DNA of 64,000 nucleotides from Rhytidiadelphus loreus (Eukaryota > Streptophyta > Bryopsida > Hypnales > Hylocomiaceae), in contig OX344764.1 in the NCBI GenBank assembly GCA_947034895.1, forward strand, positions 46,667,348 to 46,731,347. The letters are read 5' to 3'. A model generated the notes under the pieces. The model saw only the letters and a program-made list of their open reading frames with translations. It searched no databases and was not told the DNA's origin. Below are positions 36,240 through 48,950 of this stretch, one piece after another. Position numbers and translations under genes: made by a program. Each line of letters begins with the position of its first letter. The first letter of the stretch is position 1.

Positions 36240-38300
36240 GGCTCATGTCAATTCTCAAGTCAATTTGTCATGAGTAGGTCAATTCGTCTTTATGCATGCT
36301 CTAGCTACTTAATAATAATAATAATATATAAATATATTCATAATTACACAAATTTTATTATATCAAGGGAATCTCTTTTTCAATTCTCTTAATTCAATAT
36401 ATTAGTTTTACAATATATTTTATATAAAAATGAATTAATATTTTATCTCAAATTGCTTATATATTAGTCATTGGAAAAGAATTGATTCTTTTTGGTCAAT
36501 TAGAATTTAGTCTTTATGCTTTTCCCTTTAATTAGCTTCAACCTTTCCAAAGGCGATTTTTATCTTCCTTTGAATTACTTGTTTGGTCAAATAGACACAC
36601 AACCAACATGCAACCTAAACATAGAATAATGGACCTAAGACCATGACAAAGTCTAGTGGTAGTGACTTAGTCGACTTGCCACCAACCTCCAACTACGCTG
36701 TCTACTTGACCTTATCTTATTGGCTTGGCAATTAGAATGAACTCAAAGTAACCAAATAAAATCTCACTACTCTAGATTTTGTATAATAGATTTTAATGCT
36801 TTTCATAGATTCCAATTATGTGATTTGTATGCAAATTCAATAAATGGATTTTAATTCATAGTTGAATTTGTCCATTATCTATTCGAACTACTTCTATTGC
36901 AATTAGACCAAGTCTATTTGAATGAAGAGTGGGATGTAACTAATACTTCTATCAATTAGATTGAATCAGTCTTGAATTGTACAGACTCTCCTAATTTGAA
37001 TAAATAAATTAAAGGTCAAATATAACGATTACCACAATTAACAATGCATAATAATTAGACTTTGGTTAATTCTATCAATTGGAACATTGACATACACATT
37101 CAGCATATCCATTTAACGCATTAGCACGGCATTCATTTACTCTTATACACATATAAATCACCATTCCATTATTGACATAGTGAATTAGACTTAATGCATT
37201 AACACAAACTTACGATTCAACGCAATTTGACATTCACACATTTGTTGAAAATCATACACTAGTCAATTAGCAATGGACACAAGAAGCTCATGAATTTTTA
37301 GTAACATCGTCAATTGGACTCAGCCCAAATCGATCCATTTCACAGCTTGACAATTTAATGCACCTATTATACTTTAACATACTCAATCCAATTGATAGAC
37401 AATACTACGACTAGCTAAATTGGGTTTGTTGATTAGCCAACAATAACTACACATATATTTTCAAAAGCAAACCACAAGTGTCATCAAAATCTCACCTGAG
37501 ACAAACAAATCGCTTATCTGCTCAGTCATGCCAATTCGACTACCAACAGATTCTTGATTACGCACTGATCCAGTTAAACATGTGAATCTTCATTCACTCA
37601 AAATCTCGCTTACAAACAAGTGGACAATGCTTCAAGATTTATCAACTCGACCCTCAGATAACATCATCACTAATATTTATAACATTCCACACATTCCAAT
37701 GGACAATTTACAACTCTCACTTGCAATCTTTTGTAGTCGACTTGACTTAAATATCCCACTTACGACTGCATCACTCATTCAGTAGACAATCTTATTATCC
37801 AAGCAATAAAGTCAGATTGAAATATTTGATTAATTTAGACAATACTATAATTCTTGTCTATATTCAATTACAGCAAGCAGTCAATTACACTTCACCATAA
37901 ATCATCAATCAAGGGAGTAAGGTATACCAACGTAACTTGACCACAATGATCCAACGTAGTAATTCACCATGCAATTGGACAATTCAATCAATTCCCTTAT
38001 AGAATAGTTGACACTAGCTTTATTTACAAACTACCACAAACATAATTTATGCAGTCAATTAGACAAGTGATTAATTCAATCAATTACAAATCACACCCAC
38101 AATCAATTAGCCAACAACTTTACACAAGTCTTTAAGCTAAATTTTACAACAACTTGACCAACACTTACACAATATACAGATTCTAAACAATGCGGTCAAT
38201 TAGACTAGCAATACTTCTAGCACAATTTAACAAAAACAATTAGACAATTGAGAAGCTGAATATATTTGCAAGTGAGCATTAATACAAGTGAGTCATACAA
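36240..38300. repeat. Two-kilobase zone of recurring GTCAATTAGAC-like words
   Basis: The word GTCAATTAGAC and near variants (GTCAATTGGAC, CAATTAGACAA, AATTAGACTT, and inverted forms) recur about 20 times, for example near 36495, 36900, 37055, 37262, 37308, 37970, 38055, 38193 and 38237, with irregular spacing of about 50-150 bp. The intervening sequence does not look tandemly repeated and no coding region is supported. Confidence 0.55.
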
Positions 38301-39303
38301 CTGGTATGAACTAAAAACTAAAGCAAATCAACCTTTGGACTTATAGTCCCAAAAATCGTGAAGATTACTCTTTACATGGAGCTACCAAGTCTACTTGACT
38401 TTGTTCGAATCCTATCAAATTGCCTCTTTCCAATCCTAAAATCCACCTTTTCCATTCCTATACAATAATCATAAGGCTAATGGACCTACAAGTGGAAATG
38501 AGACAACACGTGAACTCTATTTACACTACAAGAGTTGAATAGACCAAGAAATAAAAAAATTGAAGTACGTTACACTCTATAGTAACACAAAGTGGCAGTA
38601 AAGGTCCAACACCAACCTCACCACTTGTAGCTACTATGGCTCACTATAGTACCATTTGGCAGGGAGTATGGAGACCACTCCTCTTTATAATACTCTTTGT
38701 AGGATTCTACAGACCTCCCTTTCCTATGGGTCTCTGGAAACATTCAAATTACTCCCCATCTTAGAAGACCACCCATTTCCAAGTTGTTTCCTCAAAATTG
38801 GGCCCCAAAAGATTTCTGATCTTCCCATCGATATAACTCTTAGCTCTGGACTTCAAATCCAAATTAAGAGTTCATTTTCATGATCTACACTTTTTGCAAA
38901 TCACCATGGACTATTAATTTTTTTCAATGCAATAAGTATTGAGGAAGTTATGACCCCCCAAAGGTCCAATTCCCTGGGGGAGTACTTTTCTATTACTCCA
39001 CCTTCTTTGGATGCCCATAAATTTTAACTCTTAGCTCATTTTTTCATGATCCTTAGCATTATAGAAATCTTGTCTTTTAATCTTTCTAATGATATGCAGT
39101 ATTCCCTATTTGGCTCAAAGGAATCCTCCCAAACCTTGGCTCTTACGTCCCACACCTCAAGATGCGATCAAGACACTGCCAACTTTGAGGAGCCATAATT
39201 TTTTACTCCCAACTTTGATCCTTGTGTTCTTTAGTCCTATAGATGCATGCATCTTCTCACAAGATTTCAAAGAATGTGTAGCACGCTATCCAATTCATCC
39301 TGA
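38301..39303. other. Upstream region of the methyltransferase-like gene, unresolved
   Basis: If the gene has further 5' exons they should be here or beyond. The open frames 38656-38883 and 39089-39334 show no methyltransferase motif. The second overlaps the first supported exon in another frame. Confidence 0.35.
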
Positions 39304-40648
39304 ACAGAGTACTACAATGCTAGGCTTGGAGTGAACCTAGTATTTTTTGATTGCCCGGAGAACTTGCCTGTGCCGGGCCTATCATCTCCATCAACGAAGG
39401 TGCTGACCTGGAACGCAGATTTGGAGAATGAGGCTCTTCAAATGGCATTTCAATTCGCATTCAAACATTTGCAAGACCATGGATGCATGATAGTATTTTA
39501 TTCATGGAGCGCCAATGTTAGGGGCGATATTGCAGGATTGTGTGAGGCTTACCGCATGGTGAAGAAGAAGGAGTGGTAGAGAATGAATCGTCTCCGCTTG
39601 ACCTCGGCATTGGACACTAGGGCTACAGTAAACCAACAACATGAAGTTCTTGAAGTTCGAATTGTCCTTTCCTTTGGATCATATTATATTGGCTTCTCAT
39701 ATATATTTTATTTTTCTAATTGCAAACGCAGAGGTTTGGATTTAGCTTCTTCGTGAAGGACTTCGGAGAGAAAGGAAAATCCAATTTCACTTTCAAGCAC
39801 ACCTTGATGATGAAGAATGTTGGTGTTGACATTGGTCGAGATGACATGTTGATGTACTACACGAAGGAGGATGATATGGCAATGAAAGATGGAAAGCCAT
39901 GGTGGGGGGCTCGTGAAAAGGATCCCCAACTTTTTCAACTCTTGATTAAAGCTGCAATTGTTGAAGGAGACCTAGTTCTTGATTGCACCGCATCAACAGG
40001 TAATTATTCTATTTCTTTCTTTGTCTATTGAAGTAAAAATTCTGTAAATCATTAATTTAACTAATATTTCATATTCCCTTGACTTCAGGTGCATCAATTA
40101 CAACTTGTTGTGGCATAGGCCGCCACATTGTGGCTTTGGAGGAGAACATTGACATTTTTGATGCCCTCTTCAAACCCATGACGAAGTCTGCTCCAGTCAT
40201 GGTGAAGGCCCCACCTAAACCACCAACACATCAAGACTCACATGATTCGGATGAAATGCCCATGGTGCCTCGCAAATTTGCTCAAAGGGAAAAATTCAGT
40301 AAGTAAGTTTGCATTTTATAAAGTCTTTATCTCTATATAATTCTTTGTATCTTAAAATTTTGACATCGTGCCCTATTTGTTTGTAGCCATCGAGGATTGA
40401 TGTCATCAGATGCGATGGTGAAGAAACGAAGTCTTTTCAATAGTCCGGAAAAGAGTTTTGGTCTTCCACTATATGCTGAGCATATGGCCACAGCCTTTGC
40501 GGACTTTGGTTGCCATAAACCAAAACGCCATAAAGATACATATGCTCTAAATGTTTTATTGTTTATAGATGGATCAACATTGGAGGGTAGAGAGACTTCA
40601 GAATCGTCTACCAATGACGATTCTGCGACTGAGTCCACTACAATTTAG
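39304..40648 (+). CDS. N4/N6 DNA amino-methyltransferase-like protein, C-terminal part, four exons
   Basis: Exons: about 39307-39575, 39734-39999, 40089-40302 and 40387-40648 (TAG). The GT-AG introns (158, 89 and 84 bp) keep frame, giving about 336 codons without a stop. The order of motifs is that of beta-class amino-methyltransferases: NLVFFDCPE (residues about 10-18), where enzymes have DPPY/F, then strands and helices, then DPQLFQLLIKAA..DLVLDCTASTGAS (about 153-181), equivalent to the VLDPFxGSGT SAM-binding motif, followed by GIGRHIVALEEN..FDALF. DPPY is replaced by DCPE and FxGSG by TASTG, so catalysis is doubtful. The rest is a proline-rich, then Ser/Thr/Asp-rich tail with basic stretches. 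No ATG or N-terminal target-recognition part is visible, so it is either 5'-truncated or lacks identified exons. Confidence 0.7.
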
Positions 40649-42565
40649 ACTCATGGGATACAAATATCTCATGAGTCAAACTATTATGTTTAGATTTTAT
40701 TTATGATTGCATTTTTGTGTTTTATGGCTACATATAAGGTGTTATTTATTTTACTTGTTTTTGGGAATTGCGTGAGGTCATTCAAAATTGATCACTATTG
40801 GTTGTTGCAATGAAGTCTCATAACAAAAAGTTTTAATTGACTTGGAATTTTTTTAAAAGAACTCCAATTTCTGGAAAATTACAGTAGCCTACATCCACGC
40901 TCATAGGTACCTCACCATTTTTTCTCAACAAAAAATTTGTAGGCTCACAAGCTCACAGGCTCATGCTCACACGCTAGCAACCTTGCTCGACTGCCCGGTT
41001 CAACATATCCAACCCACAATAAGATCACTAAGGCTCGGGCATTATGTTGAAAGTTCTTGTATCATTGTTGCTCCACACAAAGTTGTTTTAGTAGTTGAGA
41101 AGGTGTAGTTTCTTCTTGTAAATGCTCTTGTAGCACTGTAAGGTTCTACAATTGAAAATATTGATTTAGTAGTTGTGACAAAGAAAGTTCAAACTCAAGC
41201 TCTAGTTAAAGTTTTGTGTTTTAAGACTTTATAAAGACCTTCCAATTTGTCATACTAAAATTCAAAAAGTGAAACTAATAATTAATCTCAAAGGCAATGA
41301 AATTCTATAATAGAAAAAAATTACTTTAAAGTAATGAGACTCTTGGGTGGTTCTCTTCTCTTAATAGTTTGCTTGTACATGATAGTGATAAGGTGTCACC
41401 TTGAAGTCACTCCATATGATGTCATCAATGTGACGTATCTTCCTTTTTATATCATTACAATCAAAATACATCAAAACAACATATAATTTATTTTATTTTA
41501 TATAATAAATATATTTGCAATGCAGACCCATCTCTATAGTAATTCAAACATTTGAAGGGAGAATAGCCAAGAGAAAGATAGAAGAGATTTAAACTACTAA
41601 ATAAAAACTTTAGTTTCAAATGAATTTATTCATACATAATTTTTCAATAAGGCAACAAACCCATGACGGAATTTCACACAAGGGCATTAGTACAAGACTC
41701 CAAAAATCAAGAAAAATGAAAGAATTTCAACAATGAGTTACAAGACCATAAACATAAAAAAAAAGAGCAAAACAATGTTTTATCATAGAAATTGCTAAGT
41801 TTGGTAGGAACCCTATGTCCACCAAACTAAGCACTTACAAAATCTTTAGAAAGTCTCTATTGTAAGAAAATTGAACCACTTATAAAACACTTGACCCAAA
41901 GATTAAATCTTTGAGTTAATTTGGCCCAAAAGCATTGTAATGAAAAATCAACAAGGTTCCGAAATGCAAAATGGGGGGTTGAGGAGAGAAGACAAGGCAT
42001 TTTATACAATTTCAAACACTTCACTCCAATACTTAAATCCCAAGATTTTTTTAGTTTTAATGCTAATTTATTGAAAAACTAAAGGAAATCAAATCTACAT
42101 TGGTTGACAATTCTAACTTCTGGAGATAAATTCCAAATCAAAACCAATTGTATGAGTGGTTTTAAGATGTCTATAATAGTCTATAAAACCCTTTATTTCC
42201 ATCTCACCTATCATTGGGATTCGCAAAGTCAACAAAAGTTCAAAATTACAAACCATAAAATCTTAGAATGAAGAATTTATTTTTTTCCAAGATTTTGAAA
42301 TGCTTTGGTCATTTAAAAGGAATGTTGGAATAAGTAAAGATTCTATATGAACCTTATTTGGATGTTGGATGCTCCTAGAATGTTGGTCAACAACTTGTTC
42401 TATTTTAAAAAATTGACTAACAATCATTAGGATTGTCCATTTAGGTCCTTGCTGCTACTAAAATTCCATGAAACTTGTTGAAGCGCATTATTATCACTCA
42501 AAACTTTTGTTTTATTTTTTCAAGTTTTTATCGTAATTTTAGGTATTTTCTAAGATTTTATCATA
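40649..42565. other. AT-rich intergenic DNA, nothing recognised
   Basis: No supported gene or repeat boundary. Confidence 0.4.
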
Positions 42566-43127
42566 GCTCAGGGGGGTCATCTAGAGTGTCCATTAGAAAC
42601 CACGTGCGAACAAAACTTTGGACCCCCTATATACTTTTTGAATTTTAAATAAAACAAAATTAAAAAAATATGAATAGATTTTCCTACTTTGAAAGTTTAT
42701 GTTTTGAATTATTGATATTTTTATTTGTTAATAATAATTAGTTACAAATTTTTGAAGTAAAAAGATACACTGTAGAATTGAAAAATAACTTTCACACCCC
42801 TATATTATATAAGAAAAAATTGTCTAAAAAATGAACAAAAAATTCCTAAAAATAATTCATTATTGAAAGCTCATTTTGAGTTGAATATTGACTCAATAGT
42901 CATCTAAATGTGTCCTTTATAATTATTTGAGTTGAAAAACATGCCATTTTAGTTCATTTTCAACCTCTTCTAGAAATCATTTCATATTTTATTTGAGTTG
43001 GAAATTTTGGCAATAGAAAGCTATAGTCATTATTAAACAATGTTCAAAATTTTAGGTTGAAATTATAGTTTATTAGAAACCACTTGTTTGCACATGGTTT
43101 GTTATAGTAGAACTAAGTGCACCCTCC
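42566..43127. mobile_element. Divergent relative of the hAT-like MITE
   Basis: The interior is collinear with 6020-6602: AAGTTTATGTTTTGAATTATT, TAATTAGTTACAAATTTTTG, AAAGATACACTGTA, ATAACTTTCACACCYCTATATT and AACATGCCATTTTAG all appear in order. The ends (AGGGGGGTCATCTAGAGTGTCC and TAAGTGCACCCTCCG) are worn and no clean target duplication is left, so it is an older insertion. Confidence 0.7.
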
Positions 43128-43349
43128 GATTATTATAGTTGGTTGCAACAATTGACTTTTAAGAAGACTAACCTATATTATCCAATAAATCTTGAAACTT
43201 TACATGTAATCTCCAAGAGACTCTATATACACAAATACAAGATCATTTTTTTACTTTTCACTTTCAATTGAAGATGCACATGATTCAGTGGTTACATTGA
43301 CATTGATTGTATTAAGTTGTATAATATCATTAGAGGGGATTTGAGGACA

Positions 43350-43610
43350 AAAATAGCATGTTTTTGGCTTGTTTCCAATGATATTCCCACTGAAGTAAAA
43401 GAGTACAGCGCAGTAAAAAAAAAATTCTAAAATACGAAAAAAAGTTGAAAAAAAAAAGTTTTTTTTTTTTCAAAAAAATGATGTGGCATTGTTGCCACCA
43501 CATCGGATTGTGCAGTTGACGGCATTCCCAGTGCGGTCAGGACAGATCTCAAAGCCAAGAACTCACAAACTTTTGGAGGCCTCAAATATCTTTTAATGTT
43601 TTTGATCAAT
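43350..43610. mobile_element. Probable CATTA-terminal MITE, worn copy
   Basis: CATGTTTTTGGCTTG (43362) resembles the inverted end GTGTTTTGGCTTGC of the 8.27-kb and 55.4-kb copies, and the right part has AAGCCAAGAACTCACAAAC. The middle is A/T homopolymers with the palindrome GATGTGGCATTGTTGCCACCACATC. Boundaries are uncertain. Confidence 0.4.
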
Positions 43611-44640
43611 AGGGAATCTTGACACTTTAATAGCTTTGTTGGGCTTTAGGAGTGTTCTTCAATTGAAGCTAGATGATTCCTTCTAAACTTTTATTTTTTA
43701 TTTTTTGGGTTGAAGTTGGAATTTCATACAAACATAATTTATTCAATTTCTCAACATGGTTGGTATATTTGCGATACTTCCTAACCTAGGACCTATTGAA
43801 GGTATGCTTGGTTTGGAAATGATCCATGGTCACTTGGGACTGCATTTATATCATTTTTAGCCAACCAATCATGTGTACAAGGTTGTTCCTCTACGTAACT
43901 ATCGATTTGGTCAAGACCTTCTATCTCTTGGATTTAGGCTTTGTTTTAGCACTTTTTCTATTTTGAAGTTTTTGATAAGGTTTTTATAGGTTCTAAATAC
44001 CATATTGGGGTTTATATATATACTTACCACTTTCCCTTTGAACATTTATTTTTGGATTATTTTCTTCTAAAAGGATACTTTCAAGTGTTAAAACCTAAAC
44101 AAAAGAAAAATCAAGCCCAAGGTGACAATCTAAGGGTTTACAAAATGTGAACTAAAATTTTATTAATACAAGTATACAACTCTAAAGTCTTCAAGCACTT
44201 CTTTGTCAACTACCAAATCTATACAAATTAATTTACTCAAGTTCAAAAAATTGATACAATCCCCGAGTACTTCACTAGCAGTTACTTTAGAAACATCGAC
44301 ATGAGATCTACTATAGGGTACATTTTAAATTTTGGATCTATTAATTTATCAAATTATTTAGGTTACTATAGCATCACTTTTTTGAAGTGTATTGTATTAC
44401 AACTACTATATAATACATTGTAATGATCCATAGTACATAATTTGTAAATCAACATAAAGGGTAGTCTAAAAAAGAGGGGAAGAACTTGCATGAAGAGCTT
44501 CCATTTTCCATCTTCAAATAGAAAAGATAATGAACAATCTCTCATTTTGGGTTGTATATGTATATACTCAGTTTTTCTTTTCAAATAGGAGCTATTGTTG
44601 TACTATAATCTGAACTCTAAACTTTGAAACTAATCTACTT
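43611..44640. other. AT-rich intergenic DNA, nothing recognised
   Basis: Stop-rich. Parts may belong to the retrotransposon that follows (upstream pol), but I could not align motifs. Confidence 0.4.
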
Positions 44641-44649
44641 GCTAGCACA

Positions 44650-46450
44650 TTTCTACCAATCCTCTAATGGAATATTGGGGTTTCATTATATCAAATAAGG
44701 GGATTTCTATAGATGAAAAGAAAATACAATCCATTCTTGAGTAGAGTACTCTAACATCACTTCAAAATGTTCAATGTTTGTATGGATTTACAAAATTCTA
44801 TAGATTCTTTTTCAAAGATTATTCAAAGATTGTAGCACCATTGACAAAACTTACAAGGAAAAATAAATTCATATGGGACGAAAAAATTGTAAAAACTTTT
44901 CAAGCTTCAAAGAAGTATTCACATTTGCTCCCATCCTCATGATCAAATGCATATTTATCCAAACCATTTATTTTAGAATTTGATGCATTTGATTTTACAT
45001 TTGGCTCAATGCTTTTATAATATGGTAAAAATAGACATTAGGAAAAAAATGAACCCCAAAAGAAGCCACTTTGTAATGCAAAAATTTGAATGGGAAGAGC
45101 CTTCTCAACTCACTAGTTGGGCCAAGAATTGGATATTGAACTAAAAAATTCATCATCATTATCCAGTCCGTCTCTATGAAAATTTTTAAATCTCATGATG
45201 GTTCCATCATGAAAGATGGAGCAAATGCCATGTGGTGGTTGTAATGAGAATATGGCCACCTTCATATTCATTAAATTAGTATTAAAATTAGTAAAAAAAA
45301 CTCAAAGCCTCTTTGTGAGTTCAAATTCCTCCTAATGTAACTTCATTCCATTGTATTTTGTTTTTAGAAATTTTCTATTTCTGAGATCAATTACAAAATT
45401 TACAGTAAATACATTTTTGACATTCATTGATGCTTTTGAACAGTGGCATCCTCTTTTGGAGGGTGCTCAATATACCATTACAATATACATTGATTACAAA
45501 AATCTTGAATATTTTATAAGTGCACAAGTTTTGAATTGGCAACAAGTAAAATGAAGCACGACCTTACCTCAATTTGATCTCATTATCACCTATCATTTTG
45601 AGAACCCTAAAAAAAAAGCAAATGCTCTTTCTCAAAGGTCCTACTTTGCACCTACATTGGAGATGAATCTCTAAGCCAACAAGCTTCAATTTTTTTGAAG
45701 TCAATAAATCTATAATTGAAATTATTGGCTATGTCTATTGTTGAGAAAGTCTCACATATAGACAACAATCAAGAAACATGGAATGGTGACTTTTTTTGTG
45801 GAAACAAGTAAAAGACACTTCCAAAATCAAGAAAATAATATGGATTTTGAGTTTGAGGATTTGTTCTATTTTTGAAGACTTATATATATTCCTCCAAGAT
45901 CTAACCGATTGAAGATCCTTCAAGCACATCATCACCTTCCTTCTATTGAACATTTTGGTTCTAGACAATGGAATTCATATCAAGGGAATATTGATGGCCT
46001 AAATGGAAAAATTGTGAAAGATTTTATGCATTGTATGACACATGTGCTAAAGCCAAGGCAACACAACATCAACCATATAAACTTCAACATCCCTTATTGA
46101 TTTCAAAGGGTCCATAGTTGTCTTTATCTATATAGATTTCATTGTAGATCTTCCACAAAGCCACAATGTGATGGAAAAGATTCAATTGTTGTAGTGGTGA
46201 ACCATTTAAGGTAACTCTACCTATGACAGGCAAAACTTGGAACCAACCTAATGTAGGAAAAAAAGAATCATGGGGGAAAAAGTTACCAAACTATTTTTGG
46301 ACAACATCTATCGCATTCACGAACTTCCTAAAGACATTATATCTAACAAAGGTTCACACCAATGGATAGGAGAGGTCTATTTCAAATACTTGGCATAAAG
46401 ATCAATCTTTCCACCACTTCATGTAGCTAACCTTACTTCTGGTACTTCTT
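44650..46450 (+). pseudogene. Decayed Ty3/gypsy (chromovirus-type) pol: RT end, RNase H, integrase
   Basis: Plus-strand peptides across several frames follow gypsy pol order. Reverse transcriptase C-terminal block near 44770-44960: KIL..FFQRLFKDCSTIDKTYKE, then FQASKEVFTFAPILM. RNase H: DAFEQWHPLLEGAQYTITIY and DYKNLEYFISAQVLN (45430-45540), then QFDLIITY and NALSQRS (45570-45640). Integrase: IVDLPQSHN (46140-46175), then LFLDNIYRIHELPKDIISNKG (46290-46350). Many stops and frameshifts break it. The best resemblance is to Tf-type chromoviruses common in bryophytes; the LTRs were not found. Confidence 0.8.
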
Positions 46451-46849
46451 TATACAATACACTCATCTTGTGAAACTCTTGCAACCTTCTTCACCTTGCC
46501 ATTCTTTTGGCTTTGAATCTTCTATGATTTGAACTTCGATTCCTTATCCTTCACATTGGACAGCTTATCCACACATATATCAGCCCTAAGCATACATATA
46601 TTCAGACATCAAATTCTTCTGTCCAAGAGTGTCAAATATACAGAACCATATGTAAGTTGACAATATTAATTCCACATCAGTGTGTTATCTTATTTGAGGG
46701 AAACAAAGTATAGCTCATAACTATTATGGTATACCATATGTATTTATTCCAGAAGGAAATGTAGATGAAACAACCTGAGGAGAGTGTCCCATTCGGGTGC
46801 ATTCCGACGCACTTGTGAGTCAAGGATGAAGTCCAACTACGTGCTTGCA

Positions 46850-48950
46850 TGAGCTAGTCATCTCTTAATTAAACACTTCAAAGCAGCACGTTCTGGAAAA
46901 GTCGAGATGTACATTGCACAGGTGAAGAATGAAAGGATTTCTCAAAACGATTTTGAACTCATACGAGACCAGGTGCTCTTTGAATACTTCACAAACATTT
47001 GTCTATTGTCCTGGCCACACATGTCCCAAAGAATTAGTGATGGCTACCAATAGCAAATTCAGTGAAGACATGATATTGACAGTTGATGTGCTCACTCACT
47101 GACGATGCCATCCTTCCATCTTCCAAAAGAGAAATAAGAAGCAAGATAGAAGATTTTTCCTAAAGAGAAATAAGAAGCAAGACAGAAGCAAAACCATACT
47201 TGAACTTACATTTTCAATACCTGTGATGCATCAGCAAGCCGCCTTTTTCATGCTTGCCTCAACCCACGAATGCGGCAATCTTTGCAAAGTCAAAGTCACT
47301 TCAGCACGGGATATTCAGTTGCATAAACCCCGCATATCCTCGCAATCAAGTTGAACCCTAAAACTCTAGCCTCAAGAAAAAGAGTCTACAAGCGGAGATG
47401 GTGTGAGCAATCATTTCAATCGACAATCAAGTCTGCAGTGACCAATTCGCATCCAAAATGCAGCCTTCCAAGACCAACCTTTACAATAGCGAACTGTCAG
47501 TCTCCTTGAACCCCAACCCTAGCTTCCAAAAAAGAGAGTAAATGTGCCGGTACTAAGAGCATCAAATTTGACCTACAAAGCAAGCTATAAAGGAAAATCG
47601 AACTCCCAAGTGATCGATTGGCAACCAAGTTGTAGGCTGAGTTTGACAAGAACAACAACCTGAGTAAAAGCTAACTTTGGATTGCACGATGAACCTTCAA
47701 TCTTCACTCCAAGGATACCCACTATGCCCCTGTATGTACACCACATATGTGGAGTTCTGGAGTCCTGCGAATGATAAAACAATGCGGTTATAATGAAATC
47801 CGCAAAAACTCCAAACCCTAAAACCTCAATTTCCAACAAATTTCTTGATTTTCTTATACATATCCCAGCTGCATTAATCGTGTTCAGAGAACTAAAAGCG
47901 AAGAAGCTAGGGCAACCAGACACAGTGTGTCACTGTGAATCCTAGTGACGCAGGGAAAATGAATATCTTTCAACACGACCATCGCAACCACAACGGTGTT
48001 ACAACAGAACGAGGATCAACTCAAGGTTTAAGGCAATATTGCAGCAACCCATACTTGCATAAATTTGCACATGTGATGCTCAACATCGGGAGCGAGCTTC
48101 TTAGCCACATCGTCATGAATATTGCTCATTCTGCACATTGAAATGGTTGGTGTACTTTAGAACGATACTCAGCTCGCACAAGGACCCTGGAAGGTTTGCA
48201 TCTGCTAAAGACAAATTTCTCCATGGAATTCTCTACAACATTCTGAATTTCGAGGCTCTCATGATTGCATTTTGCGATGCAAGAGCGAGAATCAAGCTTG
48301 TAATCGAAGACGAAGATGGTAACTGCAAGTTTGAAGATGCTCACCGCAAGTCACCAATACTCACTAATGACTCTAATTTTGAAGGCAACGACGCCGACGA
48401 CACCGACGGCACCGACTGTAGTTGCATAATTTGATCCAGATAAAACCTCTTTGATATAAATATCATCAACGCAATTAAATTTGGCAATTCATATGGCAAT
48501 TCAATGAGGGTGAAATGACCCCTCATTGCCCCGCCCACACTTGGATGGAAGTGGGGATAAATGGGATCCCGCAGCTTGTTCTCATATGGTTCTTCAGTTG
48601 TTCTTGACGTCTGTTTGGCCAGGAATGCCGTTTTGACTGTCTGGCGCACTTCCGGGCTGTCCAAAATCCATCTGCCCCGGCACTGAATTTCTTTGAGGTT
48701 GCCAAGCTGCTCAACTTGGTTCGTGGATCAGGCAGGAGCCAAAGAAAGTCTTCCCGACCTTGCTCAAAATGTGTTAATCTCTCTTCGCTTGTTGTTTGTC
48801 TCAAAGCTTATTGATCTTGAGATTGACAAAGAACAGATAACAAGCTTGGTGGAAGAGCAAGAAGGAGATTGGAATTGGGCAGTGGCCGATGCAAGTTTTT
48901 TGGTGTGTCAGGAAGCTGGCTCCCTGATGGAATGTTTCACATTATGAGCT
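46850..48950. other. GC-richer, gene-like but unresolved region
   Basis: Protein-like stretches occur on the plus strand in several frames, separated by stops: SGKVEMYIAQVKNERISQ and NDFELIRDQVLFEYF (about 46890-46995), HKFAHVMLNIGSELLSHIV (about 48055-48115), DKFLHGILYNILNFEALMI then an acidic tail (about 48210-48430), and LIDLEIDKEQITSLVEEQEG (about 48810-48870). They may be exons or remnants of one gene. I recognise no family and could not join them confidently. Minus-strand frames here (47585-47923, 48341-48804) look like shadows. Confidence 0.35.
48505..48535 (+). repeat. Lone left end of the Mutator-like MITE family
   Basis: GAGGGTGAAATGACCCCTCA followed by TTGCCCCGCCC resembles the start of the element at 12230. 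No matching right end was found nearby. Confidence 0.4.

Noticed and set aside
39577..39579. In-frame TAG in the methyltransferase-like gene
   Set aside because: A GT donor at 39576 removes it; splicing to 39734 keeps frame (KKKEW-FGFSFF).
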